DNA of 64,000 nt from Amorphophallus konjac. Taxonomy: Eukaryota > Streptophyta > Magnoliopsida > Alismatales > Araceae. The notes beneath the pieces were generated by a model, which had not been told where the DNA came from, searched no databases, and was given only the letters and a program-made list of their open reading frames with translations. The position numbers and the translations under genes were made by a program. Each line of letters begins with the position of its first letter. Position 1 is the stretch's first letter. Where the stretch lies: positions 124,001 to 188,000 of the forward strand of contig JAHNEJ010000975.1 in the NCBI GenBank assembly GCA_022559845.1. The letters are read 5' to 3'. Below, piece by piece: positions 30,711 to 43,085 of the stretch.

Positions 30711-33283
30711 CACAACAACCACATCAACAACAACAGCCTCAGCAGGCCCCACAACAGCAGCCTAATATGGGCATCATCCATAACCCGCTTCCGGAGCACC
30801 AACAGCCCAACTACCAGGTTAATCCGATTTCCTCCTTCTCGGAAGTTGGAAGAGAGCAAACCTGTCATTTAGAAAGCACCTCCGTCCTTGCTACCAGTCA
30901 TACCACCAATCAACCTCCTCGTCTCCTTCGAACATCATCTTCTTACCATTCAACCCCCTCACAACCCCTATTTGGTCCTTCTTCCGTTCCACAGCCATCA
31001 CGCCCTCTTATTCGTACCCCTATCGTCAATTCACCGTTAGCCCATCACCAAAGGCCATCTCCCACTCCTTTTTCACCCCTAAGTCCTCTGATCACTTCTT
31101 ATTCCTCTAATTTACCATCTACCTCTATCGCACCTTTACCCCCGCCTTCTAATCTTTTTACCGCCCATTACCCGTATGACACACCATCCACCTCTACCCC
31201 CATTGAACCTCCTCCTCCACCATTTAAACCTCTTATCAGTCACCATTCATTTGAGGTCCCCTCTACTTCCACTATACCCCCTCCACCATATAAACCCCTT
31301 ATCGTCCATCATCCACCCCAAGTCACCTCCGTTTCTAATCTACCTCAACCATCTAAACCCCTTATCATCCACCATTCACCCGAGATTCCCTCTACTTCCC
31401 CTATTCTTTCACATTCTAAACCCCTTATCATCCGTGATTCACCCGAGATTCCTTCTACCTCTACTATACCTCCACCAAGCAAACCCCTAATCAAAACCCC
31501 TACACCCATCGTAACCCCTATCCCACCAACAATTCCTCCACTATTACCCCTTAAACCCTTGTTAAAATCCACACCCAATACCATAGAGGTGCAGCAAGAC
31601 CTACAAGCAATGGTGCTCCGGAGTGGAAGGATGTTCCACCGGGTATTTCCCCAGAATAGTCAGGCCCCTGAACAATCTCGGCCCGAGAAAGATAAGGAAG
31701 AGCAGTCAGAAGAGTCCATCCCTGGGACCCAGTATGACTTGTTGAAACATCTGGATAAGACGCCTGCCCGTATCTCCATCCTCGAGTTGATCAAAAGATC
31801 CACATCTCACCAAGAAGCTTTAAGGGAATATCTCCAAAAAGTCATGGTGAATGAGGATCTCCCTGCGGAGAAAATCTCGGCAGTCCTGACGCCCACCGAT
31901 ACACAACCGCCCATCATGTTCCATAATCACGAGCTTGCCCCCAAGGAAGCTCGAAAATATGCGTTGTGTATTGCGGTGAAAATCAATGGCGTATCAGTGG
32001 ATCCGTGCCTGGTAGACACGGGCGCATCTATAAATGTGATTTCCCCGAGTACTCTTCAAGCATGTGGGGTTGATGAAGAACAACTCATGCCCTCCTCAAT
32101 CACAGTCACGGCCTATGACAATAGTAAAAGACCGCCAATGGGGATGATTACCCTCAATGTAGAACTAGGCCCTGTATCAGTCTTCACGGAATTCCATATC
32201 CTTGATATGGATCCCACTTTCAAGGCTATACTAGGCCGTACCTACATTGAAGCCATGAATGCTGTACCATCCACCAATCATCAGTGCTTGAAATTTCCAT
32301 ACAAAGGATGGGTTATTAAGGTAACGAGCACGGTGGATGCCATCAACACCTCTTTGCCTTCGGTCTGGCCGACTCATCGGCCCATACTATCCTTGTTGGA
32401 TGTGTATGACCCCTGCCGTGCTCCCTTCACACAACAAAAGCCATTCCCTATGTTAAACTCACGTCTCCCCTCCCGCTCCAAAGGATGGGAGATTATGAGA
32501 AATATTGGCTACCAAGATGGCAAAGGTTTAGGGGCACAACTGCAAGGAAGGCTGAGACCACTCCAAAAGATAAAGCCAATCCATAGAGCTGGCTTGGGTT
32601 TTAAGGGGCCATTCGAATCAGACGGCAAACCCCTCACTTGGACTTTGTCCTCACATTTCAAAAAGGGGCCCATCGTCCAGATGGAAGATCTTCCACCAGA
32701 ATCACATGGGGGGTTACAGAATGTATTCTTGGCTGAAGGATGTTCAAAAACTCCAAAAAAAGGAAAGATTGTCCACTTGGATTGTGAATGGTATAAATGG
32801 TTTGACATACCAGACATACCCATTGCACTGGAAAGAATGTTCTCGCCTCCACATCTAGAAGGGTCGTCTTTGATCTCCGAAATGCCAGGGGATATCACTA
32901 CTAATGCCAGAACTCTACATCCTCCTTATCAGGAGGGTGTTGTCATCGACGGATCATCATCCGTCATCAATATTGTCACCGACGGCTCATTAGCCGTCAT
33001 TTTCTCTACCCACCTATCACAGCCTCTGTTGCTGTCTCCTTCCTGGGCCAGACAGTTGTCTGATGATCTTCCCAGGTCTCCTTCTTTACTCATTTACCTG
33101 CTTGAGTTTCTCAACTCGCGCAAGGTTTTCAATCATGATTTGCTCTACGGGCTACACAACCCTCTAGCTGTATTCCCATTTTTATCTCCTCTAAGTCCTT
33201 TCCATTGTTTTGTCATTAAACATGAAAATGAAAATAAAAAAAAATGCCAATTCCACAACTCCTCAACAGCGCATTGTCTTTGA
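30711..33283 (+). CDS. Tat gag tail, aspartic protease and G-patch domain
   Basis: The frame is open for 838 residues from 30767. The first 280 are low-complexity Pro/Ser/Thr with repeated KPLI(I/V)HH(S/P)-type units. The retropepsin follows, with the catalytic LVDTGAS near 32011, a flap-side ITVTAYDNSKR and an ILGRTY near the end. At about 32482-32600 is a G-patch (GWEIMRNIGYQDGKGLG, followed by Gln-Gly), an RNA-binding motif known next to the protease in some retroviruses. The final 200 residues are unrecognised. The protease itself looks intact; upstream frameshifts separate it from gag. Confidence 0.7.
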
Positions 33284-33716
33284 GGAAACCTCCTATATCT
33301 CCCACGAGTGTGCCCCGACTCACGGGCCACTCATTCAAGGTCCCCTGAGCGACCTTCTTTTCCCCTCGTCTGAGGGGTCTTTCCCTGTACATTCTTCACC
33401 ATCCTCTTCAGTTTCTTTTTCTTCTTCTGTAAATGTCAGTCTAGCTAGCAATAATAAGTCAAGGGTAGTGCCTAAGAAGAAATCCAAGGGTAGGCAGATT
33501 CCCCGTCGATTCCTTTTGGATCTAGCCACCAGGTGTCAAGCCCTTCTAGCCATTTCCCAATTGCTAGAAAATCCCGTCCAACTGCCAGAAATAGAATGTG
33601 AGAATGATTGCATGATTGATGAAGGGTATGGGGTCTATGAACTCACTGACGAGGAATACCCCATTGAAGAAGAGGATGAAGAATATGAGGACGCGGCTGA
33701 CACCTATGCCAGTTGA
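33210..33716 (+). CDS. Linker reading frame between protease and RT of the Tat element
   Basis: A 168-residue frame overlaps the end of the protease frame and is in phase with the RT frame, from which one TGA (33714-33716) separates it. It ends in a very acidic stretch (EEYPIEEEDEEYEDAAD). I recognise no domain. In Ogre elements an intron lies between protease and RT; whether splicing joins these frames here cannot be told from sequence alone. Confidence 0.5.
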   Translation: MSLNMKMKIKKNANSTTPQQRIVFEETSYISHECAPTHGPLIQGPLSDLLFPSSEGSFPVHSSPSSSVSFSSSVNVSLASNNKSRVVPKKKSKGRQIPRRFLLDLATRCQALLAISQLLENPVQLPEIECENDCMIDEGYGVYELTDEEYPIEEEDEEYEDAADTYAS

Positions 33717-36700
33717 ATGAGCAGATTTGACGAGCCGTCAGCCGTTGTAGAAGAGTCTACCAAAGAGATCAATCTGGGAATTGAGGAAGACCCTAGGATT
33801 GTCCTCATAAGTGATAATTTACCATCATCTGAAGAAGAGGCACTAGTTAAGGTTCTTAAGGATTATAAGGACACGTTTGCATGGAGCTATGAGGATATGC
33901 CAGGATTGGATTCTACTCTGGTTGAGCATCGTCTCACTCTCAAACCAGGGTCCATCTCGGTAAAGCAACGGTTAAGACATTTCCGCCCACAAATGGCTTT
34001 AAAAATGAAGGAAGAGGTCGACAAGCTCCACAAAGCTAGGTTCATAAGAGTCGTCCTTTATCCTCAGTGGGTCGCAAACATCGTCCCGGTCATGAAGAAA
34101 GATGGAAAGGTGAGAATTTGTATTGACTTCCGGGACCTTAACCGTGCGTGTCCGAAGGATGATTTCCCTTTGCCTCATATTGATGTGTTGATTGATAACA
34201 CGGCAGGATATGAAACCCTTTCATTCATGGATAGATTTTCTGGATATAATCAAATTCGTCTGGCAGAAGAAGATCAGGAGAAAACCTCATTCACTACTCC
34301 CTGGGGAACTTATTGTTATGTGGTCATGCCATTTGGACTGAAGAATACTGGAGCCACTTATCAAAGGGCTATGATGGCAATATTTCATGAGATGATGCAC
34401 ATATATTTGGAAGTGTATGTGAATGATTTGTTGGTAAAATCCAAAACTAGGGCAGAACATCCCGAGGTCCTTACAAAGGTGTTGCAAAGATTGCGTGAGT
34501 TCAATTTGAAAATGAATCCAAAAAAGTGCGTGTTTGGTGTATCATCGGGCAAGTTACTTGGCTTCATTGTGAGCAAAAGGGGTATTGAGATAGATCCCAA
34601 CAAGGCTAAGGCGATTAGGGATATGCCACCCCCGAAGAATCTGAGAGAAGTTTGAGGATTAATCGGGAGGTTGCAGTTCATCCGCCGCTTTGTGTCTCAA
34701 CACTCGCAAAGGTGTAGACCTTTTTATGAGTTGACAAAAGCAGAGACCAAATTCTGTTGGGATTCTAAGTGCCAGAATGCTTTCGACGGATTAAAAGAAT
34801 ATCTGGCCAACCCGCCTGTTCTCACTCCACCTATTCCAGATAAGCCTTTGGTCCTATATATCTCAGTCCTAGACGACTCTGTGGGAGCCGTTCTGGCACA
34901 AATCAATGAAGAAGGCAAGGAACGGGCAACCTATTACTTGTCTAAACTTCTCAACCCCTGTGAGCGAAAGTATACAGCCATGGAGAAGACATGTGCCGCC
35001 CTTGTGTGGGTAGTGCAGAAATTAAAACATTACTTTCTTGCTCATGAAGTCCATTTAATTGCTCGCATGAATCCTATCAAATTTCTCTTGGAAAAGTTTG
35101 TCCTTACTGATAGGCTAGCACGTTGGCAAAGCTTTCTATCTCAATTTGACATCATCTATATCCAGCAAAAGGCGATTAAAGGCTATGCTATAGCTGAGCA
35201 TCTTGCTCACCACCCTCTCCCCAAATTTGATCCTGTTCAATCAGAGTTTCCAGATGAGGAACTAATGTCCATTACCCAGTATGATGATCCGATGTGGACA
35301 TTATATTTTGATGGAGCTTTGAATTCCCAGGGGAGAGGTATTGGTATCGTTCTTTTGTCACCTGAAGGTGTCGCTATCCCAGAGGCATTCCAGCTCTCAT
35401 TTCCAGTCACCAACAACGTGGCTGAATACGAGGCTCTTCTAGCAGGTCTGAATCTTGCCTATTCCTTCTGGGTCACCGAATTGCGAGTCATAGGTGATAG
35501 TCAACTTATCCTTCGCCAAGTGCTCACTAAATATCACACTCGTGATCCCAAGCTCAAGCCATACCAAGAGCTTACTGTTGCTTTCGCTAAACTGTTCACC
35601 AAGTTAGTCTTTGTTCATGTTCCTCGCAATCAGAACATTCTGGCCGACGCTCTTGCTTCGTTGGCATCATCATTAAGGTTTCCTCTGGGCAGAAGGGCTC
35701 TGTCCGTTTCTATCCACAAGCTTATCCTCCCTGCTATTCACAACCCTTCCTATTTAAGGGTTCAGGAGGAAATGTCCAAGATGGCTCAGGATAGAGAAGT
35801 TGTTGAGAAGAGGGAGATTATGTTGGTTGAATTGGAGGAAGAACTTGCTGATGAGGAGAAGCCATGGTTCTATGAGATTATCAAATATTGCAAAGACCAG
35901 TCTTACCCTACAGAAGCAACAGCAGAAGATAAGAGGGCTATAAGGAGAGTAGCCCAGAGATACACATTGGTTGGAGGATTGCTATACAAAAGAAGCCTCA
36001 CTGGTGTTCTCCTAAGGTGTCTTGATGATGACGAGTCCTGGAAGTGTGTAGAGGAAGCACACTCAGGTGTGTGTGGTGGCCATGTGAACAGCCAAATGCT
36101 TGCTAAGAAGATCCTTCGGCAAGGCTTTTACTGGCCCACCATGGAGGAAGATTGTGCCGTCTATGTCCGTAGGTGTGTCAAATGTCAACTTCACGCTGAT
36201 AAGATTCATTCCCCATCTTCCTCTCTCCATCCAGTATCCTCCCCATGGCCTTTCTCCATGTGGGAATTCGACATCATCGGTCCTCTTGGTGATCCTAACT
36301 CCCTTACTAAGTAAAAATCCTTCATCCTCACTGCAACAGAGTACTTCACCAAATGGGCTGAAGCCGAAGCCTATGCAGAAGTCAAGGCATCCACAGTCTG
36401 CAAGTTCATCATGAAGAATATCATTGCCAGATTCGGCATTCCAAGAACTATCATCACCGACAATGGGCCACAATTCATTTCTCAGGACCTTCAGGACCTC
36501 TGCAAAAGGTATAAGATTGCATTACATCATTCATCACCATATTATCCACAAGGCAATGGCCAAGAAGAGGCCACGAATAAAACACTGATCAAAATCATAA
36601 AGAAAACTTGTGAGTCTAGCAGATTCTCGGATTGGCCAGAGAAGCTTATCGAAGCTCTATGGGCTTATCGCACTTCAACCCGAACTCCTACTGGGCAAAC

Positions 36701-37124
36701 TCCGTTCGCCCTCACTTACGGGATGGAGGCGGTAGTTCCATATGAGATTCTGATTCCCTCTCTGAGAGTACAATTGGACAAGGACCTTCCCCTCGATGAA
36801 CGTCGCGATTCCCTCCTTGCCCAGTTGGAACTCTTAGACGAGAAACGTCTGGTTGCTGCCGAGCATGCTCGCGTCTACCAAAATAGACTCGCACGTTTTT
36901 ACCAGAAGAAGGTTATTGAGAGAAAGTTCAAAGTTGGTGAAATGGTAGTGAAAAGAATTTTTGTAAAACCTGGCGGGCCGCGTTCTAAGCTCCAACCCAA
37001 TTGGGAAGGACCATACGTGGTTCAGGCTGTGCATCCTAGTAACGCCTACAGACTAGTCAATGCTGAGGGAGTTAAGTTATCCCACCCTTGGAATGGACTT
37101 TATCTTAAGAAGTACTACCCTTAG
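33717..37124 (+). pseudogene. Tat pol: RT, RNase H, archaeal-type RNase H, integrase
   Basis: One frame is broken by two stops (TGA 34653-34655, TAA 36312-36314). RT motifs include RICIDFRDLNRACPKDDFPLP and VVMPFGLKN. The active-site YVDD reads YVND (34417-34428), losing a catalytic Asp. RNase H (about 34840-35210) follows, then a second, archaeal-type RNase H (about 35290-35680, LYFDGALNSQGRG, NVAEYEALLAGL, GDSQLILRQ, LADALASLAS). The integrase has an H2C2 zinc finger (CVKCQLH near 36175), first Asp in FDIIGPL, second in TDNGPQF and Glu in GNGQEEATNKT. It ends LYLKKYYP. Dual RNase H is diagnostic of the Tat lineage. This copy is inactive. Confidence 0.85.
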
Positions 37125-38900
37125 ATAGGTGTACATACTGTCAAAAATAAAAAGAAAAAAAAGAAAAGAAAAACAACAAAAAATGAAAAGAATGAATGAA
37201 AAAAAAATGAAAATAACAAAAATATGTACATAAAACAAAAAAGAAAGACCAAAAAAAATGGAAAATTCAAAATGCTGATGCTTGGAGATCACCATGTAGT
37301 TAAGTCATTGCATTCAACCTCCATGTTAGGAAAGGGCCCATTAAGACTTGGTAGGTCTCAAGTCTTGGTTTGCCAGAACCGTGGAGACCCCTGTTCGGCC
37401 AGTTCGGCCTATGCCCCCTCAAAAGAAGACAACATGAATACACATCTGTGTTATAAAAATTGATAGCATCGCTTATGGTAGGGCATCACTCAAAAGGTCT
37501 CCAAGAAAGCTCAAATCTTCATTCTCTTCTTCTCGACCGAATGAGACAGTCGGCGCCCTTAAAACGCTGAGCATGGGAAACATGAACACAACCCCTAGAG
37601 TGAGAGTAGGATCCAATTCTTCGAGCATGAATCAGAGCACGAGAAGAGGGCAGTGTCCCCGCAGGCATCCAAGAGGGATTCCATAATGTCAAAATACTAT
37701 GTCCCTCGCAAAAAAATCCATCAAAAGAATCAGAAAAGAAAAGCAGGAAATCAAAGTCAAAAGAAAGGCCTGGCCGTAACCGTGCATGATCCCACAAATG
37801 AAACCCCTTTGACTGAAAGTCAAACTCTACACAAAAGGGGTCATGAGATGTAAATGCTCGAGAGTTAGTCCGAAGTTGCCCGAAATGGGAGAGTTAAATG
37901 GACCTTTATTGGCTCGCCGGGTTAACGGTTTTGCCGGTCCTCTCACGAGGTTTACCCCTAATACTCTTCCTTCTTCCCCGGAAGATAAAGGCTCAATGGA
38001 GTTCCCGAAGGGTGAAACTCACCAAAGCTTGCAAACATATGGTTGTCCATTTTGAAAGCAGAAGTCATTGTCGTGAAGGAGTCTCCGTGTTTCTGACTGG
38101 TCAAGACCTTTATCTACCACCTTAATGTCTGCTTAGTATAACCTCGGGCTTAGACCAATGCAAGCGCGTCACCTATAGGTGCGACGGCGTCTGATTCCGG
38201 GTCAGCGTCGCGCGGTTGGTCATTTGGGTTCCAAGGTGTTCCGTTACATACCATCTAGAGTTGTGAGGAAATAGACCCGGGTCGGGCAAATCATTTACCT
38301 CGAACATCTTTTGGGTGAATCCCTGTGGTCGAAGCAACTGGGAGCCTAAGCATGGCATGACGGCATTGTCATCAGGATAAGTCTTAGCCGGCGGAATTAT
38401 CATTCGAGGAGTCTAGAGGCCCAAATCAACCTAGATGTGCACTTAAGATACCTGGGAGGTTAGCAAGAAACCCTTGTTCTCGTGCAACTTACATGTTATA
38501 TGGGTTGGTCATCATGCATTAGTAAAAAACAAAAAAATAATAAATAAGCCAAAAGTGACAAAATCAAAAATCCAAAAAAAGGGTAGAAAAATGTATATGC
38601 ATAAAAAAAATGGAAATGTAAAAGACCAAAAAAATAAACAAACAACAAAACATAAAAAAATGAATGAAAACTCCAAAACAAAGATCACATCTTTGCATGA
38701 TCGCATTTGTATGCAGCATTCATTTTAAATTATCGTTTGCATCCGTGTGCTTGTCTGTCGCATTCATCATTATCTTTTATCAGTGCCTTTGTTAATAAAG
38801 GCTTGCCCCTTGACTCGTCATCAAGGATAGTTCAAAACCTCGTTTGCTTGTTGAGCAAGGGGCAAGTCAGAGCAGAAATACTGACTTGTTTGCTTAGGTG
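37125..38900 (+). other. Non-coding spacer between Tat pol and the antisense genes
   Basis: There is no gene I can support. A-rich tracts lie at 37140-37265 and 38520-38690; the rest is unremarkable. No PPT or LTR follows pol directly; the antisense gene block comes next. Confidence 0.5.
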
Positions 38901-39000
38901 AGTGCAGGGATTCGAGAGCTCAGGAAGAAGCAGAGAATCAAACACAAAACACTTTATTTCACTTCTATTCAAAATAAAAATAAACAACAAAGAGATTACA

Positions 39001-41624
39001 TCAGGTTTCACATTCTCTCTCTACATTACTTGTCCCGCCACCCTCCGGGCGAGACACTCTTGAGGGAGCTATCTGATCATGGAATGCGGTCCTTCTACCG
39101 CCTTGTGGGCCTCTTTCTATCTCTACTCCCCGGCGCCGATCTGCGGGGGCACCAAAGAAGCTGCTGACATGAAAGCCACGCTCTCGTGCTCTTCGGTAGC
39201 GTTCCTCACCGTCCTTTAGCCACTGCTCGGCGAGGCCGAGACTGGTCTTCAATTCAAATAATTGGGCCTCCAGGGCCCTCTTCTCCTCTTTCTCGGCCGA
39301 CCTCTTGGCCTTCTCTCTTTCCTTGGCCTTTTCCCTCTCAGCACGTTCTCTCGCTCTGTCTTCCCTCTCCAGCTGAAGGGTGATCCTCAGCTCTATAGCG
39401 TCCCTAGAAAAGTCATCACCTGGACGACGCTGCAGTTCCTCTTCCAGCTCGGCTATTCTAGCTTCCTTTTGGGCGGCATGCGCGAGTGCCTCCTCCGTTT
39501 CTTTCTCCTGCCAGACGTTTCATCTCAGGCTTCTGGTAACGCTTGAACAAGGGATATTAAATGGTGAGGCTCTCACCTGTACAGAAAGCATCCCTTCTGC
39601 TTCCGCAGCCCGCTGTGTGGCATGAGCAAGTTGCTCGTGTAGTGAATCTAACTCTGAAGTGAGAATCCATAGACTGGAAGAAACGCCGTCTGCCCCCATT
39701 GCCGATGAAACTACATCGAGCTGGGCACGCTGCGTACACATACGAGAGGTGACAGTTAAATGGTTAACGCCATGAATTTCAAATCATGCCAGGAGTATGT
39801 ATATATACACTTACTGATGAACCCAGAGCCGCTCGGGTATCAGTTAACTCTTGCTCCGTGTCCGCCAAACGAGCTCGTAAGTTCGTTATTATGGTGTCAC
39901 GGGCATCCTACAGCCATGGCTCTTGAGTTCACAAATAAAAATAAAAAAATGGAAATTATAAAAGACAAAAAATGGTGTTTTACTTTACCTCTATAAGCCC
40001 TCCAAGCTGGAGCCTCTCCGCATACATTGCCCTATAGAGCCGTAGGTAATCTTCACTGTCTTGCGCTTGTGATTCCAGGAGCGTGCCACCCCGCTGCCAG
40101 TCTTCATACTGTTCGGGGAAGCGCACCCTCCAATCAACGCAGGTTGCCGGCCCACGCGTCTTCTTCCCGACGCTGGGTGAGGAGGTTATATCCACCCATT
40201 CCTGGGCAAGCCCGAGGGTTCTCATGACTAATCGTAGCCTTAGTGGCTCAATTTCATTCAAGCAATGGAGCCAGAGGTCCCGTCCGAATCGGGCACGGCT
40301 TCCAATTACCCATGGCTGGTCGACATCGACCATATTCGAGTAAGGCCTCCAGTTCACCTATGTTGGGTTGTACATATCTTCTTAGTTACTCAAAAATACA
40401 AAAAAATAAAAAAAATGAACAAAACATATAAAAAAGAGAAAAAAGTATCATACCATCGCTGCAGGGAACTCTTGCAGCTCCCGTCTCGATACCATCAGCT
40501 GGTAGGATAATGGTGCTGTACTCATGATGGGTTGCCACCGCCTAGCCAACGGGATCGTCACTGGCCGACAGTGTCGAGCTCTCCCCATTGGAATATAATA
40601 GTAGCTCCACAGCTACACCATCATGTGTCATTGGCATCAACAAATACAAAAAAAAGCATAAAACGAAAACCACAAAAAAATAATTTTTTACCTGATGAAG
40701 GGCGTAAACCCATTTATTGTCACCTCTCGGCCTGTCCTTTGCGACAGACCTGTAAATAGATGTGCCAGCACGGCAGCTCCCCAGGCGTACTGTCCTACTC
40801 TCTCCAAATCTACGAGCAGCTCCAGGAAGCGGCAGTGTATGTTGTCTCCCTTGGAGCCCAGTAGCAGCCTACCCAGCAGAAAGAGGAGGAACCTCCTCAG
40901 GTCCATGTTGGTCCTCTCCCAGTTGCTGGCATCCGCACAGTATACAGCACGGGCACCTCTTTCTGCCCTTTCCATGAATTCCTCCAGGGACTCGTCATCC
41001 CGTGGACGAATGTCAGTAAGCCCTAACACCTCCAGGATCGATGTCTTGGCTACTGACCTGTTCTTCCGTCCATCGAGTTCCAGTCCTAACAGTTTCTGGG
41101 CACCTTCTCGGTAATCCGCATAAGTGACGCCGGTCACTGCCTCTCCATCCACTTTGAGGCCCGTAATGCGGACCATATCTTCCAAACTGGGCACCATGTG
41201 CCCCCAAGGCATCAGGAATGCCCGACTCGCCGGATCCCATCTTTCATGTAATGCTTGGATCAGGGCAAGGTCGAGCTTTATCGGCTCGATTCGGAGGAAG
41301 GCACCGAACCCCATCACGTCTAGCCTGGCCTTTTGGAAGTCCGGGAGACCTCGATATGCTGCCACTACCAGCTCCCAAGAGATGTGCGAGCGCATCATGC
41401 TCTGCACATATACAAGAGGTGAAAAGGGGAACATTGCTAAGCAAGAAAGGAGAAGAAAAGGATGAAGGAAGGAAACCAAAGAAGCCACTTACAAGCTGTG
41501 ATCGGGTCCTCTCACTCAGTTGTCCTTCGACTTCTGAGAGTCTCCTGGAACTGCTACCTGATCTGCTCCTCTTCGAGGAGCGGGAAGACTCACCTTCTGC
41601 TCTAAAGCTGGATTCACCCTCCAT
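39001..41624 (-). pseudogene. PMD antisense gene of the complete Tat unit, seven exons
   Basis: Exons on the minus strand are 41624-41493 (MEGESS leader), 41401-40692 (PMD core), 40612-40454, 40357-39989, 39907-39815, 39729-39577, and a last exon from about 39520 to the stop at 39001. Introns are GT-AG and T-rich in the sense direction. The core has ALHERWDPASRAFLMPWGHM, a LEDMVRITGLKVDGEA segment, FLLFLLGRLLLG and YAWGAAVLAHLFTGL. Exons 5-7 form a coiled coil ending in a basic tail. A one-base loss at the end of exon 2 (TCAG where unit 1 has TCCAG) would shift the frame after splicing. Antisense PMD-type genes in Tat elements fit reports of extra ORFs there; their role is unknown. Confidence 0.75.
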
Positions 41625-41728
41625 CCTGAAAAAATGAGCAACACTCGCAACCTCCCTTCCTTACAAATTTGCACTCCTCAAGTCTGCTCTCAGGACTTCG
41701 GTGTTTCCAAGTCGAGCGAAAGGGGAGG

Positions 41729-41736
41729 TATTTATA
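41729..41736 (-). promoter_or_regulatory. TATA box of the PMD antisense gene
   Basis: TATAAATA on the minus strand, about 105 bases upstream of the ATG at 41624, as in unit 1. It implies an antisense promoter inside the retrotransposon. Confidence 0.5.
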
Positions 41737-41856
41737 GGATTGGAAAGAAGGTGATCTGGATCTATCACCATCACCCCAGCAACATCCTTCACGACAAGTC
41801 ACCCTCTCTTTACTCTCGCATGTCACTCTGCCATCTGGAGTGATCAATTCGGACGC

Positions 41857-42290
41857 GTGATTTGTTGACTTGTCCTCCCCATGCGGTCTAAAGATTCCCC
41901 GTGTTTATTGTCCCGTTGCGACTACTGCTAGCGCGAAGAAGAAAGTGGGGGACATTTATACGGGAAAATAGGACCAGGGACCGACGTTGTTGAAATTGGT
42001 GGTAGATTCCTTTGAAAGTCATGGCCACGGCACACTCGCGTGCCACTTTGCCATGTGAAGTAAATGGAGCAGAGCTCTGATTTGTTGACCCGCCACTCCT
42101 ATTCGGTCCAAAGATTCCCCGTGTCTCTTATCCTATTGCGACTACTTTTAGCGCAAATGAGGAAATGAGGGACATTCACGTGGGAAAAGAGCACCACGGG
42201 CCGATATTGTTGAAATCCGTGGCTGATCCCCTTTGAAAATCATGGCTATGGTGAGTCACCGCCCCGTGTTTTAAGGCGACATCTCGCCGA
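41857..42290. repeat. Paired direct repeats of about 220 bases, second copy
   Basis: This corresponds to 8437-8870. Two diverged copies begin GATTTGTTGACTTG and GATTTGTTGACCC. Confidence 0.6.
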
Positions 42291-42464
42291 GCATACTGCG
42301 TGAGAACCTATGTGGTGAAGAAGAGGCGTAGAGTAGAAGGAACATATCCAGGGCGAACCAGCCATGTTCAAACCAACCTATTTCACTCGCACATATATAA
42401 GGGTTTGTGCCCGTCATGAGAAGGGAGTGAGTGAACAAGCCACTCACTAACCCTCATCACCCTC

Positions 42465-42870
42465 CTGGTTACTTCTCTTCTCTCTCCGAAGGCAAGCAGT
42501 CCCTCGGAGGCCTTCTATAGTTCCGTGACGCAGCAATCGCTTTGTCGCGCCATGCGTTCCCACCTGCTCTTCGGCAGTGCTCCTCGCCGTCCTCCTGTCT
42601 CTCTCGCGACCCTGATGGCCGCGAAGCTCTTGAAGTCGAGGCCGCTAGTTGAGCTGCCCTATGCTCTGCCGACGAAGATGCTACCAACTCCAGGAGCTCC
42701 TCTGTTGCGAGCTCTAATCCCCTTCAATCTGCAGAGCGAGCCATGTCTGGATGCTCTTTCTCTCAGAGCTCCATCTCCTGCGCCTCTTGTGCTGCTCTAT
42801 TTTTGCCTTTTCTCTCTCTACTATCTCTTGCTTTATCTCTCTCTTAGCCATTCGGAGAGAAATCTTTAGC
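42465..42870 (-). pseudogene. Relic of a PMD gene C-terminus, second copy
   Basis: Counterpart of 9040-9460. It has Arg/Glu-rich coiled-coil remnants and an EEHCRRAGGNA stretch, and lacks any PMD core upstream. The 42871-43085 stretch before the next gene is non-coding. Confidence 0.5.
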
Positions 42871-43085
42871 TCCCGGGCATCTCAGGGCAACTCCTCATGC
42901 TAGTTGCCTTGAGTTTTTGGCTCTTGTCCGGAATGGTTGGCTATCACCTAGCACTGGCTATTGCAGATGTTTGTGCCAAAAACAAGAAAAAAGAGAAAAA
43001 AGGGAATAAAAAAGAAAAAAAACAGAAGAGAGTTAGGATCTAAATAGGCATTAAAGTTTCCATATTCATTCCAAGATAAGATACA

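Noticed and set aside
33210..33716. An intron between Tat protease and RT as in Ogre
   Set aside because: The frame change and stop would fit, but I could not identify a convincing donor and acceptor pair, so I do not claim it.
41124..41637. Plus-strand frames of 113-139 residues over the PMD exons
   Set aside because: They are shadows of the minus-strand PMD exons. The motif content, splice sites and repeat across copies all support the minus strand.
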